A stretch of 64,000 nt of DNA from JAJDAT01 sp964344185 (lineage in GTDB: Bacteria > Nitrospinota > Nitrospinia > Nitrospinales > JAJDAT01). The stretch spans positions 124,001 to 188,000 of the forward strand of contig CAYFMN010000003.1 of assembly GCA_964344185.1 (NCBI GenBank), written 5' to 3'. A program made the translations under genes and the position numbers. Position 1 is the first letter of the stretch; each line of letters opens with the position of its first letter. Below the pieces are notes generated by a model. That model was given only the letters and a program-made list of their open reading frames with translations. It did not search any database and was not told the DNA's origin. Shown piece by piece: positions 19,345 to 28,557 of this stretch.

Positions 19345-20205
19345 TTACCCTAAGAAAGTTCTAACTATGTCGTCAATTTGGCCGACTATTTTTATATGAA
19401 TAAAAGCGAATAACCCTTCTGAAATATCAATATCGGTAAATAGTTTTTCTTCCGTACTTGGGTAGTTAACCTCGTTAGCTGTTCCAAGCTCAAGGTCGTA
19501 AGTCAGTCTGTCGGCAATATGAACGATTCCGGTTTCTTTCTTATAATTCTTTGCGGATAGAGGATCGTTATGAAAAGTCACAGGTTCTACTAAAGATTCT
19601 GGAAGCCCCCATGATTCTAGTAAAGCTCCTCCAATTTCAGCGTGGTTAAAACCTAGGACTTCGTTTTCAATTTGAAATAACGATTTTTTTGAAGACTTTG
19701 CTCTATTAATAATTTGTCGAGTTGGTTCGGGAAATCTTTGGCAAATAGTTAAAGCTCCTAAATCATGAAATAATCCCGCCATATAAAGTTGATCTGGGTT
19801 TGCAGAGTCGTTAAATCTACCAATTTCTCTTGCTAGCATTCCGCAGGTAATACTGTGTCTCCAAAAAGACTCCATATTCATCAGAGCTTTTGGAACTCCT
19901 TTAAACTTGTCTGTTATTGCCGTGGATAATATGAGATCGTTTAGTTGGTCCACTCCAATAACGCCCATAGCATGAGGTATATTGTCAATTTTTTGAGAAA
20001 GGCCAAAATAGGGACTATTTACAATTTTAAGTAAGCGAGCGGATAATCCTGGATCGACTCCAATAATCTCACCCAACTCTTCAAAAGTGCTTTCGGGGTC
20101 TTGAGAAGCTTCTTTAAGTTTATGAAAGACTGCCGGTAAGGATTTAATTTCTTCGTCTAAGAAGTTCCCAATTTGCAATTTCATAAGAGTTTGCCAGATA
20201 TCCAT
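19345..20205 (-). CDS. HDOD-domain signalling protein
   Basis: A 286-residue cytoplasmic protein made almost entirely of an HDOD domain, a degenerate relative of HD phosphohydrolases. Seen: LPAVFHKLKEASQDPEST, the signature DPGLSARLLKIVNSPYFG, and an HSITCGMLAREIG / AGLFHDLGALTICQRFP pair. HDOD proteins act in signalling, often linked to cyclic-di-GMP or motility, without proven catalysis. It stands alone. Confidence 0.85.
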   Translation of the reverse strand: MDIWQTLMKLQIGNFLDEEIKSLPAVFHKLKEASQDPESTFEELGEIIGVDPGLSARLLKIVNSPYFGLSQKIDNIPHAMGVIGVDQLNDLILSTAITDKFKGVPKALMNMESFWRHSITCGMLAREIGRFNDSANPDQLYMAGLFHDLGALTICQRFPEPTRQIINRAKSSKKSLFQIENEVLGFNHAEIGGALLESWGLPESLVEPVTFHNDPLSAKNYKKETGIVHIADRLTYDLELGTANEVNYPSTEEKLFTDIDISEGLFAFIHIKIVGQIDDIVRTFLG

Positions 20206-20475
20206 TTGATACGCGTATTAAAAAGATTACAAATTAAGCGAAAATTGTTTCTAAACGCGGTAATTACAATCTCTTAAATGTGGTTATGAAACTGTAATTG
20301 TACAATGTAAGAAATGAAAAGTAAAACAAGATGTAAAAGAAGGAAATTCAGGTTATCGCAAGTTTTAAGGTCTAAATCAGCGTATAAAAGGTTAAGGTAA
20401 ATATCATTAGATTTACTAAATATCATTATTTTTATATTAATTTTAGTTAAATTACATATGCTTATATAAATTCAA

Positions 20476-20682
20476 CTAAAAATCTAATTCATCTTCTTCT
20501 AATATGCTTTCCTCAAGTCCTCTTTGGATTATTTTGTCTGCAATTTGTCCAAACTCAGAATCGTAATCTTCGACATTATGAGGGTCAAAATCCCCAAAAT
20601 ACATATTTTTACTTTGAGCCCATTCCAGAGTAGAAGAGCTAAACCTTAATACTTTCTGTACGGCTTCAAGTTTATCCATCAT
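20476..20682 (-). CDS. Small acidic hypothetical protein
   Basis: A 68-residue acidic, soluble protein with an AAGGA ribosome site a few bases before the ATG pair. No recognised motif; an aromatic MYFGDFDPHNVEDYDSEFG segment in the middle and an acidic tail (EESILEEDELDF). Alone between the HDOD gene and the divergent FetB-like gene. Confidence 0.55.
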   Translation of the reverse strand: MMDKLEAVQKVLRFSSSTLEWAQSKNMYFGDFDPHNVEDYDSEFGQIADKIIQRGLEESILEEDELDF

Positions 20683-20783
20683 ATTGTCCTTTTTAAATAT
20701 CTTAAAATTTAAAATTAAGAAATAATTTAATTGAGATAATATTTTGTGATTGCGATTTAAACCTTTAGTTCAGGAGAAACACA

Positions 20784-21488
20784 ATTCAAGAAATCCCAAT
20801 AGAAAATTTGATTATCATTTTTATACCGGTTATTAGCGTTCTAATTATAATTCAAAAATGGACCTTGGAAGGACGAGAATCGCTTTATGGTATAACCAGA
20901 ATGTTAGGGCAGTTATTGATTATCGGTTATTTTTTAGCCTATCTTTTCGAATCCGATAATGTATGGATTGTTTTAGCTGTGTTATCCATTATGGTTTTTT
21001 CCGCTAGTTGGATTGCTCTCAGAACTGCCAAAACCTCGCGGTCATCTTTTTATGTTAAAGCCCTTGGCTCAATTGCTTTTGGAGGTGGAATTAATTTATT
21101 GATCGTCACTCAAGGAGTTTTTGATTTAGATCCCTGGTATTCGCCTCGCTTTTTAATACCTCTGGCCGGAATGATTTTCGCGGGTGCGATGAACAGCGTC
21201 AGTATCGCGGCGGAAAGAATACAGACTGAAATTAAAAGAAACGTTTCCTATATAGAAGCTCGTGGAGCCGCTCTTAAAGCTTCTCTTATCCCAATTGTAA
21301 ACTCTTTATTTGCAGTGGGTTTGGTTTCGTTTCCTGGAATGATGACCGGGCAAATCTTATCGGGCGTTTCTCCTCTCATTGCCGCTCGATATCAAATAAT
21401 GGTTATGTGCATGTTATTTGCTTCAGCTGGGATTTCTTCAGCTTGTTTTATGACCTTAATTAGGTCCGACCTAGAAGGAAAAGCTTAA
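20784..21488 (+). CDS. FetB/YbbM (UPF0014) family ABC transporter permease
   Basis: About 234 residues, about seven membrane helices. The C-terminal half carries the family block NSVSIAAERIQTEIKRN, IEARGAALKASLIP and FPGMMTGQILSGVSP. In E. coli FetB works with ATPase FetA in iron export; no ATPase gene is adjacent here. The start is unusual: the first conventional codon is TTG 20808, but a good ribosome site (AGGAG, 20772-20776) sits 7 bases before an in-frame ATT at 20784, which would add IQEIPIEN. I chose the ATT on that spacing. Its TAA shares one base with the ATG of the PaiB-like gene, so the two are cotranscribed. Confidence 0.75.
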   Translation: MQEIPIENLIIIFIPVISVLIIIQKWTLEGRESLYGITRMLGQLLIIGYFLAYLFESDNVWIVLAVLSIMVFSASWIALRTAKTSRSSFYVKALGSIAFGGGINLLIVTQGVFDLDPWYSPRFLIPLAGMIFAGAMNSVSIAAERIQTEIKRNVSYIEARGAALKASLIPIVNSLFAVGLVSFPGMMTGQILSGVSPLIAARYQIMVMCMLFASAGISSACFMTLIRSDLEGKA

Positions 21489-22123
21489 TGTATACCCCAG
21501 GCAGTTTTAAAAACGAGAATTTAAAAGAGCTTCATCAGCATATGGAAAATTGGAGTTTTATTACTTTAATAACTCCAGTGGACAAGACTTCTCAAATTAC
21601 CCATTTACCAGTTTTGCTTGATCGAAAGTCGGGAGAGTTTGGAGCGATCACAGGTCACTTTGCGAAGCAAAACCCTCACTGGGAATATTTAAAAGAGAGC
21701 GAGAGCGTTGCTATTTTTCATGGACCTCACGCTTATATTTCCCCTGCGTGGTATGCAAAGCTAGACGTTCCAACTTGGAATTATGCGGTTATCCACGCAC
21801 ACGGCAATGCGGAAATTATTACAGACAAGAACTTACTCCTCAATCATCAAAAAGAATTGATCGATAAATTTGAAAAAAATGAATATTGCGATTGGGATAT
21901 GAGTAAGTTGTCCGAAGATTACATCGATACCCTGTTAGGTATGGTTGTTGGATTTAAATTAACGATCACAAAATTGGAAGGAAAATATAAACTTGGGCAA
22001 AATAGAGGTAAAAGCGATATGGAAGGCGTCATTAAACAATTGAAGATGTCGTCGATTTCTTCAGATGTTGAATTAGCGGATCTTACAGAAAAACATTTAA
22101 AAGATTCAATTAACGGATATTAA
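21488..22123 (+). CDS. PaiB-like FMN-binding split-barrel protein
   Basis: A 211-residue protein of the FMN-binding negative regulator (PaiB) family. Visible blocks: MYTPGSFKNENLKELH at the N-terminus, SFITLITP, THLPVLLDR, GHFAKQNPHW, AIFHGPHAYISPAWY and PTWNYAVIHAHGNAEII. The Bacillus PaiB is linked to control of sporulation and protease genes, but most relatives are probably flavin enzymes. Overlaps the permease gene by one base (TAATG). Confidence 0.85.
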   Translation: MYTPGSFKNENLKELHQHMENWSFITLITPVDKTSQITHLPVLLDRKSGEFGAITGHFAKQNPHWEYLKESESVAIFHGPHAYISPAWYAKLDVPTWNYAVIHAHGNAEIITDKNLLLNHQKELIDKFEKNEYCDWDMSKLSEDYIDTLLGMVVGFKLTITKLEGKYKLGQNRGKSDMEGVIKQLKMSSISSDVELADLTEKHLKDSINGY

Positions 22124-22171
22124 ACCAAAATAAAGCGCTTATAGTAAATTTCATTGCGATATAAACTAATC

Positions 22172-23386
22172 TCATTTCTGAAAAGTTTGAGGGAAGTTGT
22201 CTTTAATGAGACGGTCAAAGATTGCCTGGGCGTAAAGATAATTAGCCAAGTAATTAGGATGGGTATCCCACTCCGAAACAGCCATGGACATAAAGCTATG
22301 CTTTTTAAACAGAGGGAAGGGATTGATGGTTCGCAGTCCATTTTTCTTAAACTTATTCTCCGCTATCGTCAAAGTTTGAATTCTTTCCGCAAGTTCGCCG
22401 CTTGGACTTTCAAAATTGTTTTTATCGGGATCAACATGGCCGGAAGGAAGCAAGATGATATAGGGATCTGGTAATTTATGTTTTTTTGTTATGGCCTGTA
22501 TCCCTTTAAACTCATCGACAACATAATTCCATAATTTTGAAGTCGTATTTTCTCCAGAAAGAAAAAGACGAGTCCTGCTTTTTAAAACCCTATATAAGTT
22601 AAGTTTTTCATGCCAATAAGAAGGTTTTTCATATTCATCTGGCATGGACTTTGGAATAGTCTTCAAGTTTCGTTTTGGGTTGGATAATATGGGAATTTTT
22701 ACAAATATGTCGCTTTTCTTATTCGTATCCTGTAAGGCATAAGACTCTAAGGTGGCTTGAGTGGTCATCGTCAGATCGTTATGAAAAAAACCAACAAGGA
22801 CTAAATCGCACTCAAGCAATTCCAATTGCCCCTTGATCAGATCGTGTATCTGGTCGGTTGCGTATCCCGGTACTCCAAAGTTCAATACTTCCACTTCCTT
22901 GATGTCTGTATAGTTAATTTTGGTTAAATGGATGTTCAATAACTTTTCAAGCACAAACGAATAACGCTGCTGAGTGGCTACAGCCGCGCCAAACGTTACG
23001 CTATCGCCAAAAACTAAAATACGAAAAATGTCTTTTGGCTTTTTTGCCTCGAATTCTTTTTCTCTAAAACCCATCCAATTGGTGTCGTAAGGCAATCCAA
23101 ACGTGCGGTAAGATTTTTTGGGCAAAGCCGTATATAAAATACTATTTTCAATCATGAAATAAGTTGACGGCTGGTATTGCGTGAAATAAGGAGGGGCGTC
23201 AGGATGGGAGGGCTTAGAGTATTTATTTACAAATATCCCGAAAAGTAATTCTGTCAATATTAAGCCAAAAATCAACGAACTTAAAATAAGTAAAAAATTG
23301 GAAGCTAAGTTTTTATCATTTTTTCTTAATTTAAGCGCGGAAAAGAGCAGTATTGAGACGACTAGAAATGATATGAAGAACGGCAT
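22172..23386 (-). CDS. Membrane-anchored SGNH/GDSL hydrolase
   Basis: A 404-residue protein with two N-terminal helices (about 2-18 and 30-52), then a periplasmic SGNH domain. Block I is FRILVFGDSVTFGAAV. The GxND-like block is LVLVGFFHNDLTM, and the catalytic Asp-His pair is in SEWDTHPNYLANYLYAQ near the C-terminus. It shares block I almost exactly with the 17089 gene, so the two are probably paralogues. Together with the adjacent large glycosyltransferase it suggests acyl editing of a surface glycan. Confidence 0.85.
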   Translation of the reverse strand: MPFFISFLVVSILLFSALKLRKNDKNLASNFLLILSSLIFGLILTELLFGIFVNKYSKPSHPDAPPYFTQYQPSTYFMIENSILYTALPKKSYRTFGLPYDTNWMGFREKEFEAKKPKDIFRILVFGDSVTFGAAVATQQRYSFVLEKLLNIHLTKINYTDIKEVEVLNFGVPGYATDQIHDLIKGQLELLECDLVLVGFFHNDLTMTTQATLESYALQDTNKKSDIFVKIPILSNPKRNLKTIPKSMPDEYEKPSYWHEKLNLYRVLKSRTRLFLSGENTTSKLWNYVVDEFKGIQAITKKHKLPDPYIILLPSGHVDPDKNNFESPSGELAERIQTLTIAENKFKKNGLRTINPFPLFKKHSFMSMAVSEWDTHPNYLANYLYAQAIFDRLIKDNFPQTFQK

Positions 23387-23501
23387 CTAATGTTTTATTA
23401 GTTTGCAAAAAAATCCATTATAGCAACTTCGTAAGTCTAAAGTTGTGAGTAAAACGATATCAAGAGTCATAGACGGCGAAGCTTTTAGAAGTTTATGGAA
23501 A

Positions 23502-25952
23502 TCAGTTTTTTTCAGAAGATGAAATAATAGGATCGCTGATTTTCACAAATCCCCATGAATAATTATCAAATAACGCTTTATATTTTTCACCTTCAGGGTT
23601 TTGAGGGAGTTTAATCATGGGGAATATAAGCGGTTTGTTGGAGTCGCTTAATTTGGCTTGTACGTTTTGAGGCGGCGGCGTTTCCCCATTTGGAGAAAAA
23701 TAAACAAACAAACTCATGATGCCAATCTCATAAGAAGGGTTAAACGGTTTTTTAACCGTGGAACATCCATGAGGAATCTGTTTCGGTTTTCCTTGGATCT
23801 GACCGTCTAATAATAAAAGATAGTAGGGCTTGTTCGCGCCCATCAAAAAACGACACATATTAAAAGAAATTTGATAGTTTGTCGATTCACCATCGGAAGT
23901 TTTTTGATAAAAAGACAAAACAGTCTCGTTAAGAGTTACGAAGTTTGCCGCTTGCAAACGATTGTCTACTAAATTGATCCAGGGGTCCAGCTTGTAATGG
24001 GAATCTAATGTTTTAATTTTATCTTCCTCGAAATTGAGAGCCGCAAAAAATAAAGAAAACACTCCCACCGCATAAGCGCCTAAAAATAGACTCGACTTGA
24101 TCGAATTGAGAGTTTTGTCTTGTACCTCGCTTTTTATTAAATTGCTAGAAATAAAAGTTCGAATTCCTATTCCGGCAAATATTAAATAGAGAGGAGCTAT
24201 GGGAGCGCGATAACGCAACGTTCCAAACAAAAAAGCGGAAATGACCGAAGCTTGTAAAATAATAGGAAGCGCGATTAGGCATTTTTGCATCCGGCTTATT
24301 GTATTTGACGTTAAAAATCGTAAAATTCCAACGCATACAACTAAATAAAAATAGAACTGGATATTTGCTCCATAAAAAGATTCTATTTCTAAATTTATCG
24401 GAGCAATAAAGATTGAGCCTGTATCGAATATAAAGCCAGAAAGTTCGTCTAAGAATCTTCCCCAATATAAAGGAATGATTGTAAGAGGTTTGGAAATGAG
24501 TTGCTCCAGGCTAGAGAGTGGAGACGACAAGGGATTAAAACCTAATTTACTTAATTGACCCGAATATTCACTCCCTCCATATGTCCAGCTATCGGTTAGT
24601 TCTCCTGAAGATTTGATGTAAGAGGGATCTCTGCCAAGCGGCAATAGTTTTCCTGAAAAGCTATAGAACATAGCGTTGAGAGGAATAAAAGAAACGAGCG
24701 CTCCTGATAGTCCGCAACCTGATTTTTTAATAAATTCAAGTCCAGGTTTTTTTTGATCCAAAGTTGCCAATAATCCATAAATAGCCAGAAACATCAAAAT
24801 GGGTAAAGTCTCTTGTCCTAAATAAAACCCTGTTCCTAATAATGCGCCAAAAACAAAACAAGTTTTCAAATCATCTTTCTCTTCAAACGTTAGGCAAAAG
24901 TAAATAAGAACCGCGAAAATCAATATCTGTAGTGAAGCGCGGTTAAGAACAACCGAGTAATGAATGCATAGAGGGAAAAGAGCAACCAAAAAACCGGTAA
25001 TAATTGCGGTTTTACTGTCGGTAAATTTACCGACTATCTTCATTATTAGGACAGGTAAAAAAGCTCCAATAACGGCCTGTGAATAAAAGATGGAGCTGGC
25101 TGTGTTGCCAAAAAGATTTATAAAACAAGATAAATAAAGCGAGTAGATGGGAGCGTGCCAATAATCGACTTTTGAAAAGTCGCTGCTGGCTATATTTTTT
25201 GCCGCTTGAAAATAAAAGGGGCCGTCGGCGCTAAATCCCACTCCATCCAGCCAGGTAAGGTAACTGGCGTACCACAACCTGAATCCGAGAGCCAAAAAAA
25301 ATAGGCAGCAAATAATCTGTAGCGAGCAATCTCTGTTATTGGAGTTTGAGGATAGGTAATCGCCAAACTTTTTATTAAGGACATAAAATATAAAAGCGAC
25401 GCCAGCGCAAATTAAATGAGCTATCGGAGGGTACCCAAATAAAAATGGGACTATAAAAGATAATGGGACCAGCCACTCGTATGAGAATTTCTTTTGTTTA
25501 GCTATATGAATTGCGTAAAAGTAGTACCCGCAAAAGTAAGCGTAGATGAATCCTTTTGCGTACATTACCAAATAGGGTAATGTTGGCAACTGAGTGGGTA
25601 TTAAAGAAAAACCTGGAGTTAATTCAGTCGAGTGGGTTAATAAAATAAGATATAGGTGGAAGAAAAACGCACAGCCTAAGAAGTGGAAAGCCGTTTTAGC
25701 GGTAAAGAGATTTTTATCTAAAAATTTTTTGAAAACTAAAAAGCCGCCAGCCAAGAGCCAAAAGTAAATGGGGAAAATGACTTTATCAAAATTGGCGTAA
25801 TAAATTTTAGATTTGAAAAAACTGAATAAGAAGTTTCCCCCCTCATACTCAAAGCGCAAAACAACAAAGGACGAAATCAATACGAATAAAAGCAGACCGG
25901 CGATTTCTAGAAAATTTTTTAATTTATTCTCAGTTTTAAAAAAATAAGTCAT
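23502..25952 (-). CDS. Large integral-membrane glycosyltransferase (GT-C, GT39-like)
   Basis: An 816-residue membrane protein with about 15 or more helices and a soluble C-terminal part (about 660-816). The GT-C hallmarks are an acidic first periplasmic loop (TWLDGVGFSADGPFYFQAAKNI) and the run of helices after NRASLQILIFAVLIYF. Such enzymes use polyprenyl-phosphate sugars on the outer face of the inner membrane. It belongs with the SGNH hydrolase at 22172 and lies 18 bases beyond the stop of the M41-like peptidase gene, same strand. Confidence 0.7.
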   Translation of the reverse strand: MTYFFKTENKLKNFLEIAGLLLFVLISSFVVLRFEYEGGNFLFSFFKSKIYYANFDKVIFPIYFWLLAGGFLVFKKFLDKNLFTAKTAFHFLGCAFFFHLYLILLTHSTELTPGFSLIPTQLPTLPYLVMYAKGFIYAYFCGYYFYAIHIAKQKKFSYEWLVPLSFIVPFLFGYPPIAHLICAGVAFIFYVLNKKFGDYLSSNSNNRDCSLQIICCLFFLALGFRLWYASYLTWLDGVGFSADGPFYFQAAKNIASSDFSKVDYWHAPIYSLYLSCFINLFGNTASSIFYSQAVIGAFLPVLIMKIVGKFTDSKTAIITGFLVALFPLCIHYSVVLNRASLQILIFAVLIYFCLTFEEKDDLKTCFVFGALLGTGFYLGQETLPILMFLAIYGLLATLDQKKPGLEFIKKSGCGLSGALVSFIPLNAMFYSFSGKLLPLGRDPSYIKSSGELTDSWTYGGSEYSGQLSKLGFNPLSSPLSSLEQLISKPLTIIPLYWGRFLDELSGFIFDTGSIFIAPINLEIESFYGANIQFYFYLVVCVGILRFLTSNTISRMQKCLIALPIILQASVISAFLFGTLRYRAPIAPLYLIFAGIGIRTFISSNLIKSEVQDKTLNSIKSSLFLGAYAVGVFSLFFAALNFEEDKIKTLDSHYKLDPWINLVDNRLQAANFVTLNETVLSFYQKTSDGESTNYQISFNMCRFLMGANKPYYLLLLDGQIQGKPKQIPHGCSTVKKPFNPSYEIGIMSLFVYFSPNGETPPPQNVQAKLSDSNKPLIFPMIKLPQNPEGEKYKALFDNYSWGFVKISDPIISSSEKN

Positions 25953-25970
25953 TGCTAAATAATAAGAGAG

Positions 25971-26483
25971 CTATGAAATACGAAATCTTGGTCTGAGCAT
26001 TAATTGTTGGAGAACCGCTTTAGCCTCTTTCCATTGCAGATTTTTTTTTGCGAGAAGTTCTTCCGATAGTTTTTCAACTCCATGCCATCTATCCTCTTGG
26101 CTGAAAATTTCTCTTACTTCCATTTCTAAATCTTTTAGTAAGCTTTTATTTTCTTCGACGTTTTTTGACGATGAGGAGAGACAAGCCATCGCCTGTTTAT
26201 AGTCTAAGTCAAAGTCTTGGACTATGGCGTTTGGTTCTATTTTTTTAACTGCCTGGTAACCCGCAACATATACCATGGCTAAACTTTTGGTTTTTTTATC
26301 AAGGGATAGAGTATCGTTTTCAAACGAAAAGCTTTTGATAGGGTTTTTACATTGACCAAAGCCGTTGTCATTTTCTTCCCTGATAGTTAATTGTTGAGGA
26401 ATGACGCCTAAGTAGTGGCAGATTACGCCATGCCCGGCTTCATGGACGGCTCGAATAAAAGTTGGGTCTTTTGTATTATGCAT
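25971..26483 (-). CDS. Stand-alone M41-like zinc peptidase domain
   Basis: A 170-residue protein resembling only the peptidase part of FtsH. The zinc motif is H14-E-A-G-H18 in FIRAVHEAGHGVICHYLG, and an AMVYVAGYQAVKKI helix and a DFDLDYKQAMACL segment stand where the third ligand region lies. There is no AAA ATPase and no membrane helix. Such orphan M41 domains exist but their role is unknown. Same strand as, and just upstream of, the GT-C gene. Confidence 0.7.
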   Translation of the reverse strand: MHNTKDPTFIRAVHEAGHGVICHYLGVIPQQLTIREENDNGFGQCKNPIKSFSFENDTLSLDKKTKSLAMVYVAGYQAVKKIEPNAIVQDFDLDYKQAMACLSSSSKNVEENKSLLKDLEMEVREIFSQEDRWHGVEKLSEELLAKKNLQWKEAKAVLQQLMLRPRFRIS

Positions 26484-26847
26484 TAGTGGGGATTATGTTT
26501 TTTCGCGTGTGCGATGAATGGATAAAAATATCATATTAGATAAAAAGCCAGTAAAATAAAAACGGTTAAAAGCTTTGGATAGTTTTTTAACTTATTGTCT
26601 TTAATGAGATTATTTTTCTTGGAATTGACCTTTATTTTGGCTTTGATCAACTAAATGAGACGGGTAATAAAAATTGAAATAAAATTGAAACTGTCCTTTA
26701 GAACGAAAAGTATTATAATAAGATTGAGCTGATAAACTTGGGAAAAAAGTTATACAGCGCAATTCACAAAATCTTTCCTTAAACGGGTTCCTATTTGTTT
26801 CGTTTTGGTAGAAGCAAAAACATTTCTTTAATTTAGGAGTCTAAGCC
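26484..26847. other. Intergenic region with a -10 box
   Basis: About 360 AT-rich bases between divergent genes. TATAAT at 26714-26719 faces the lipoprotein gene but has no clear -35 at the right distance. A GGAG ribosome site lies at about 26836, just before the GTG start. No gene seen. Confidence 0.4.
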
Positions 26848-27261
26848 GTGTTGAACCGAAAAAAAATACTTATCTTTTTATCAATTGTTGTTTTTGTGGC
26901 TGGCTGCAACGCGTTCGTTGTGCCCGCTTCTTTTATTGTACCGGGAATAATGGGTAATACGACAGATTCAAATAAGAGCGCTTCATCGATGCGGCAATCC
27001 AATCAAATGAAAGCGAAAAGCGCTCCTTCAGGGAGCTCGTCGGAAGGTCCTGCTGAACATATTTCTGGAACTACCATGTCGAAACACATTTCTGGAACTG
27101 CAACGGATCATATTTCCGGGGCTACCATGCCCGAGCATATTTCTGGGACCTCAACAGATCATATTTCTGGTTCTGTTATGACGGAACATGTTTCCGGAAA
27201 CTCTATCCCGGCCCATCTTTCGGGGACTGCGATAATGCCGGAGCATCTTTCGGGAAATTGA
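26848..27261 (+). CDS. Lipoprotein with tandem H-[ILV]-S-G repeats
   Basis: A 137-residue protein with a lipoprotein signal: basic start MLNRKK, hydrophobic core, and a lipobox VAGC ending at about residue 20. A Ser/Lys-rich linker (about 35-68) follows. From residue 70 to the end there are eight short repeats of 8-10 residues built on [EKDA]H[ILV]SG[TNAS], such as EHISGTTM, DHISGATMP and AHLSGTAIMP. The regularly spaced histidines suggest metal binding or a repetitive surface stalk, both inference. GTG start, ribosome site TAGGAG. I know no named family for it. Confidence 0.75.
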   Translation: MLNRKKILIFLSIVVFVAGCNAFVVPASFIVPGIMGNTTDSNKSASSMRQSNQMKAKSAPSGSSSEGPAEHISGTTMSKHISGTATDHISGATMPEHISGTSTDHISGSVMTEHVSGNSIPAHLSGTAIMPEHLSGN

Positions 27262-27316
27262 GTCGACCGCTCTTGAATGGTTTTTGAAGTTTTTTTCAGA
27301 AAAAGGAAGGAAGAAG

Positions 27317-27336
27317 AGGGGGCTTTGGCGCCCCCT
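27317..27336 (-). terminator. GC-rich terminator of the BI-1-like gene
   Basis: AGGGGGC (27317-27323) and GCCCCCT (27330-27336) with a 6-base loop. On the minus strand it is followed by a T-rich tract (TCTTCTTCCTTCC...), so it fits as the terminator of the 27343 gene. Confidence 0.65.
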
Positions 27337-27342
27337 ATATGG

Positions 27343-28044
27343 TTATTCTCGATTTCCTAACAAACGCAACAACATAAGGAACAAATTGATGAAATCAAGA
27401 TACAAAGTTAATGCGCCTGAAACGGCTTCTTTTGTATCTTCGTCGGTTCCTTCATTCCCAAGGATGTTCATTTCCTTTATTTTTTGCGTGTCATAAGCGG
27501 TTAGCCCAACAAAGACAAGCACACCCACATAGGTGATGACGGCGTGCATCATTTCGCTTTGCATAAATATGTTGACTATAGAAGCGATGATAATGCCGAT
27601 AAGCCCCATAAACAAGAAACTACCCCATGAAGTTAAATCTTTCTTAGTCGTGTAACCGTACAGGCTCATGACTCCAAAAGTTCCGGCAGTGATCAAAAAC
27701 GTCGATGTAATTGAAGAAGCGGTGTATGTAAGGAAAACCGAGGAAAAGGTAATTCCCGTAAGGCCCGCATAGAGCATAAAAACGCCAGTAGCCTGACTTG
27801 CGCTCATATGCATTACGCGCGACGCCAACCAAAACACCAAACCAAGTTGAGCGATTATAAGAACGATAGGAACAATTGGGTTTCCGAAAACAATGTTCAG
27901 CATTGTTGGGCTATTGGCAACGTAAAAAGCCATGAAACCGGTAATAGCCAGGCCGGCAGTCATCCAATTATAAACGCGCACCATAAATCGTTGCTGTTCT
28001 GCGGCTATGGCGTCCATGCTCATATAGCGTGGAGAGCTTGTCAT
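27343..28044 (-). CDS. BAX inhibitor-1/YccA family membrane protein
   Basis: A 233-residue protein with about seven membrane helices. The N-terminal RFMVRVYNWMTAGLAITGFMAFYVA block and the late TAYDTQKIKEM and LTLYLDFINLFLMLLRLLG blocks are typical of the bacterial BI-1/YccA/YbhL family. In E. coli YccA modulates FtsH; structural work on BsYetJ indicates a calcium leak. Role here is not known. A T-rich leader and a plausible GGAT ribosome site precede the ATG. Confidence 0.9.
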   Translation of the reverse strand: MTSSPRYMSMDAIAAEQQRFMVRVYNWMTAGLAITGFMAFYVANSPTMLNIVFGNPIVPIVLIIAQLGLVFWLASRVMHMSASQATGVFMLYAGLTGITFSSVFLTYTASSITSTFLITAGTFGVMSLYGYTTKKDLTSWGSFLFMGLIGIIIASIVNIFMQSEMMHAVITYVGVLVFVGLTAYDTQKIKEMNILGNEGTDEDTKEAVSGALTLYLDFINLFLMLLRLLGNRE

Positions 28045-28098
28045 TTCAAATATCCTTTTTTATAGATGATTATTTTATCTATTAGCCGCGTTAATACA

Positions 28099-28278
28099 TT
28101 ATGCGGCTATAAATACGGGTTTATTTTGTTTTACTTTGGTTCGTTTTTTATTTTTGTTATAGGCATTCAAGTCTTCCTTTGCCCAAAATTTTTCCCAAAA
28201 AATTTTTTCCAAAACTTCTGTTGGCACGGTTTTGACCAAATTTCCATCTTTATCGTAAACCCTCATAGGATAAATCAT
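28099..28278 (-). CDS. Small basic hypothetical protein
   Basis: 59 residues starting MIYPMRVYDKDG, chosen because a perfect AAGGAGGG ribosome site sits a few bases before this ATG; a longer in-frame start (28332) lacks one. The first half looks like a beta hairpin followed by an amphipathic helix (LEKIFWEKFWAKEDL), and the tail is Lys-rich. Not recognised. Confidence 0.6.
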   Translation of the reverse strand: MIYPMRVYDKDGNLVKTVPTEVLEKIFWEKFWAKEDLNAYNKNKKRTKVKQNKPVFIAA

Positions 28279-28457
28279 AACGCCCTCCTTTTTCATCTTT
28301 TTTACTATGAGAAATAGTTTCCAAGGGCGCACGCCAATCGTGCGAAGCTTTATTCCCCTCTAATAACTGAATAAAATCGGTTTATTAAGGGAAAATTAAA
28401 GATAGATTAAAAAAAATTAATGTTTTGTTTGGGGGAGTTGTCGTGTGATTCTATATT

Positions 28458-28556
28458 AGGAGACCCCTAATAATTGGCTTTTTTAGGGTTTGCTATCGCC
28501 TGCCCCTTGAGTTTAAGGGCCGGGCTCCTGGCAAATCTGAAATTTTAGAGATTCCC
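28458..28556 (-). repeat. Palindromic interspersed repeat, copy A
   Basis: About 100 bases related to copies at 34244, 36054, 36726 and 41963. Reverse orientation relative to 34244, 36054 and 41963. Ends AGACCCCTAATAATT and TTTTAGAGATTCCC form terminal inverted repeats; an inner stem is built on CCTTGAGTTTAAGG. It abuts the stop of the 28558 gene. Confidence 0.85.
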
Positions 28557-28557
28557 T

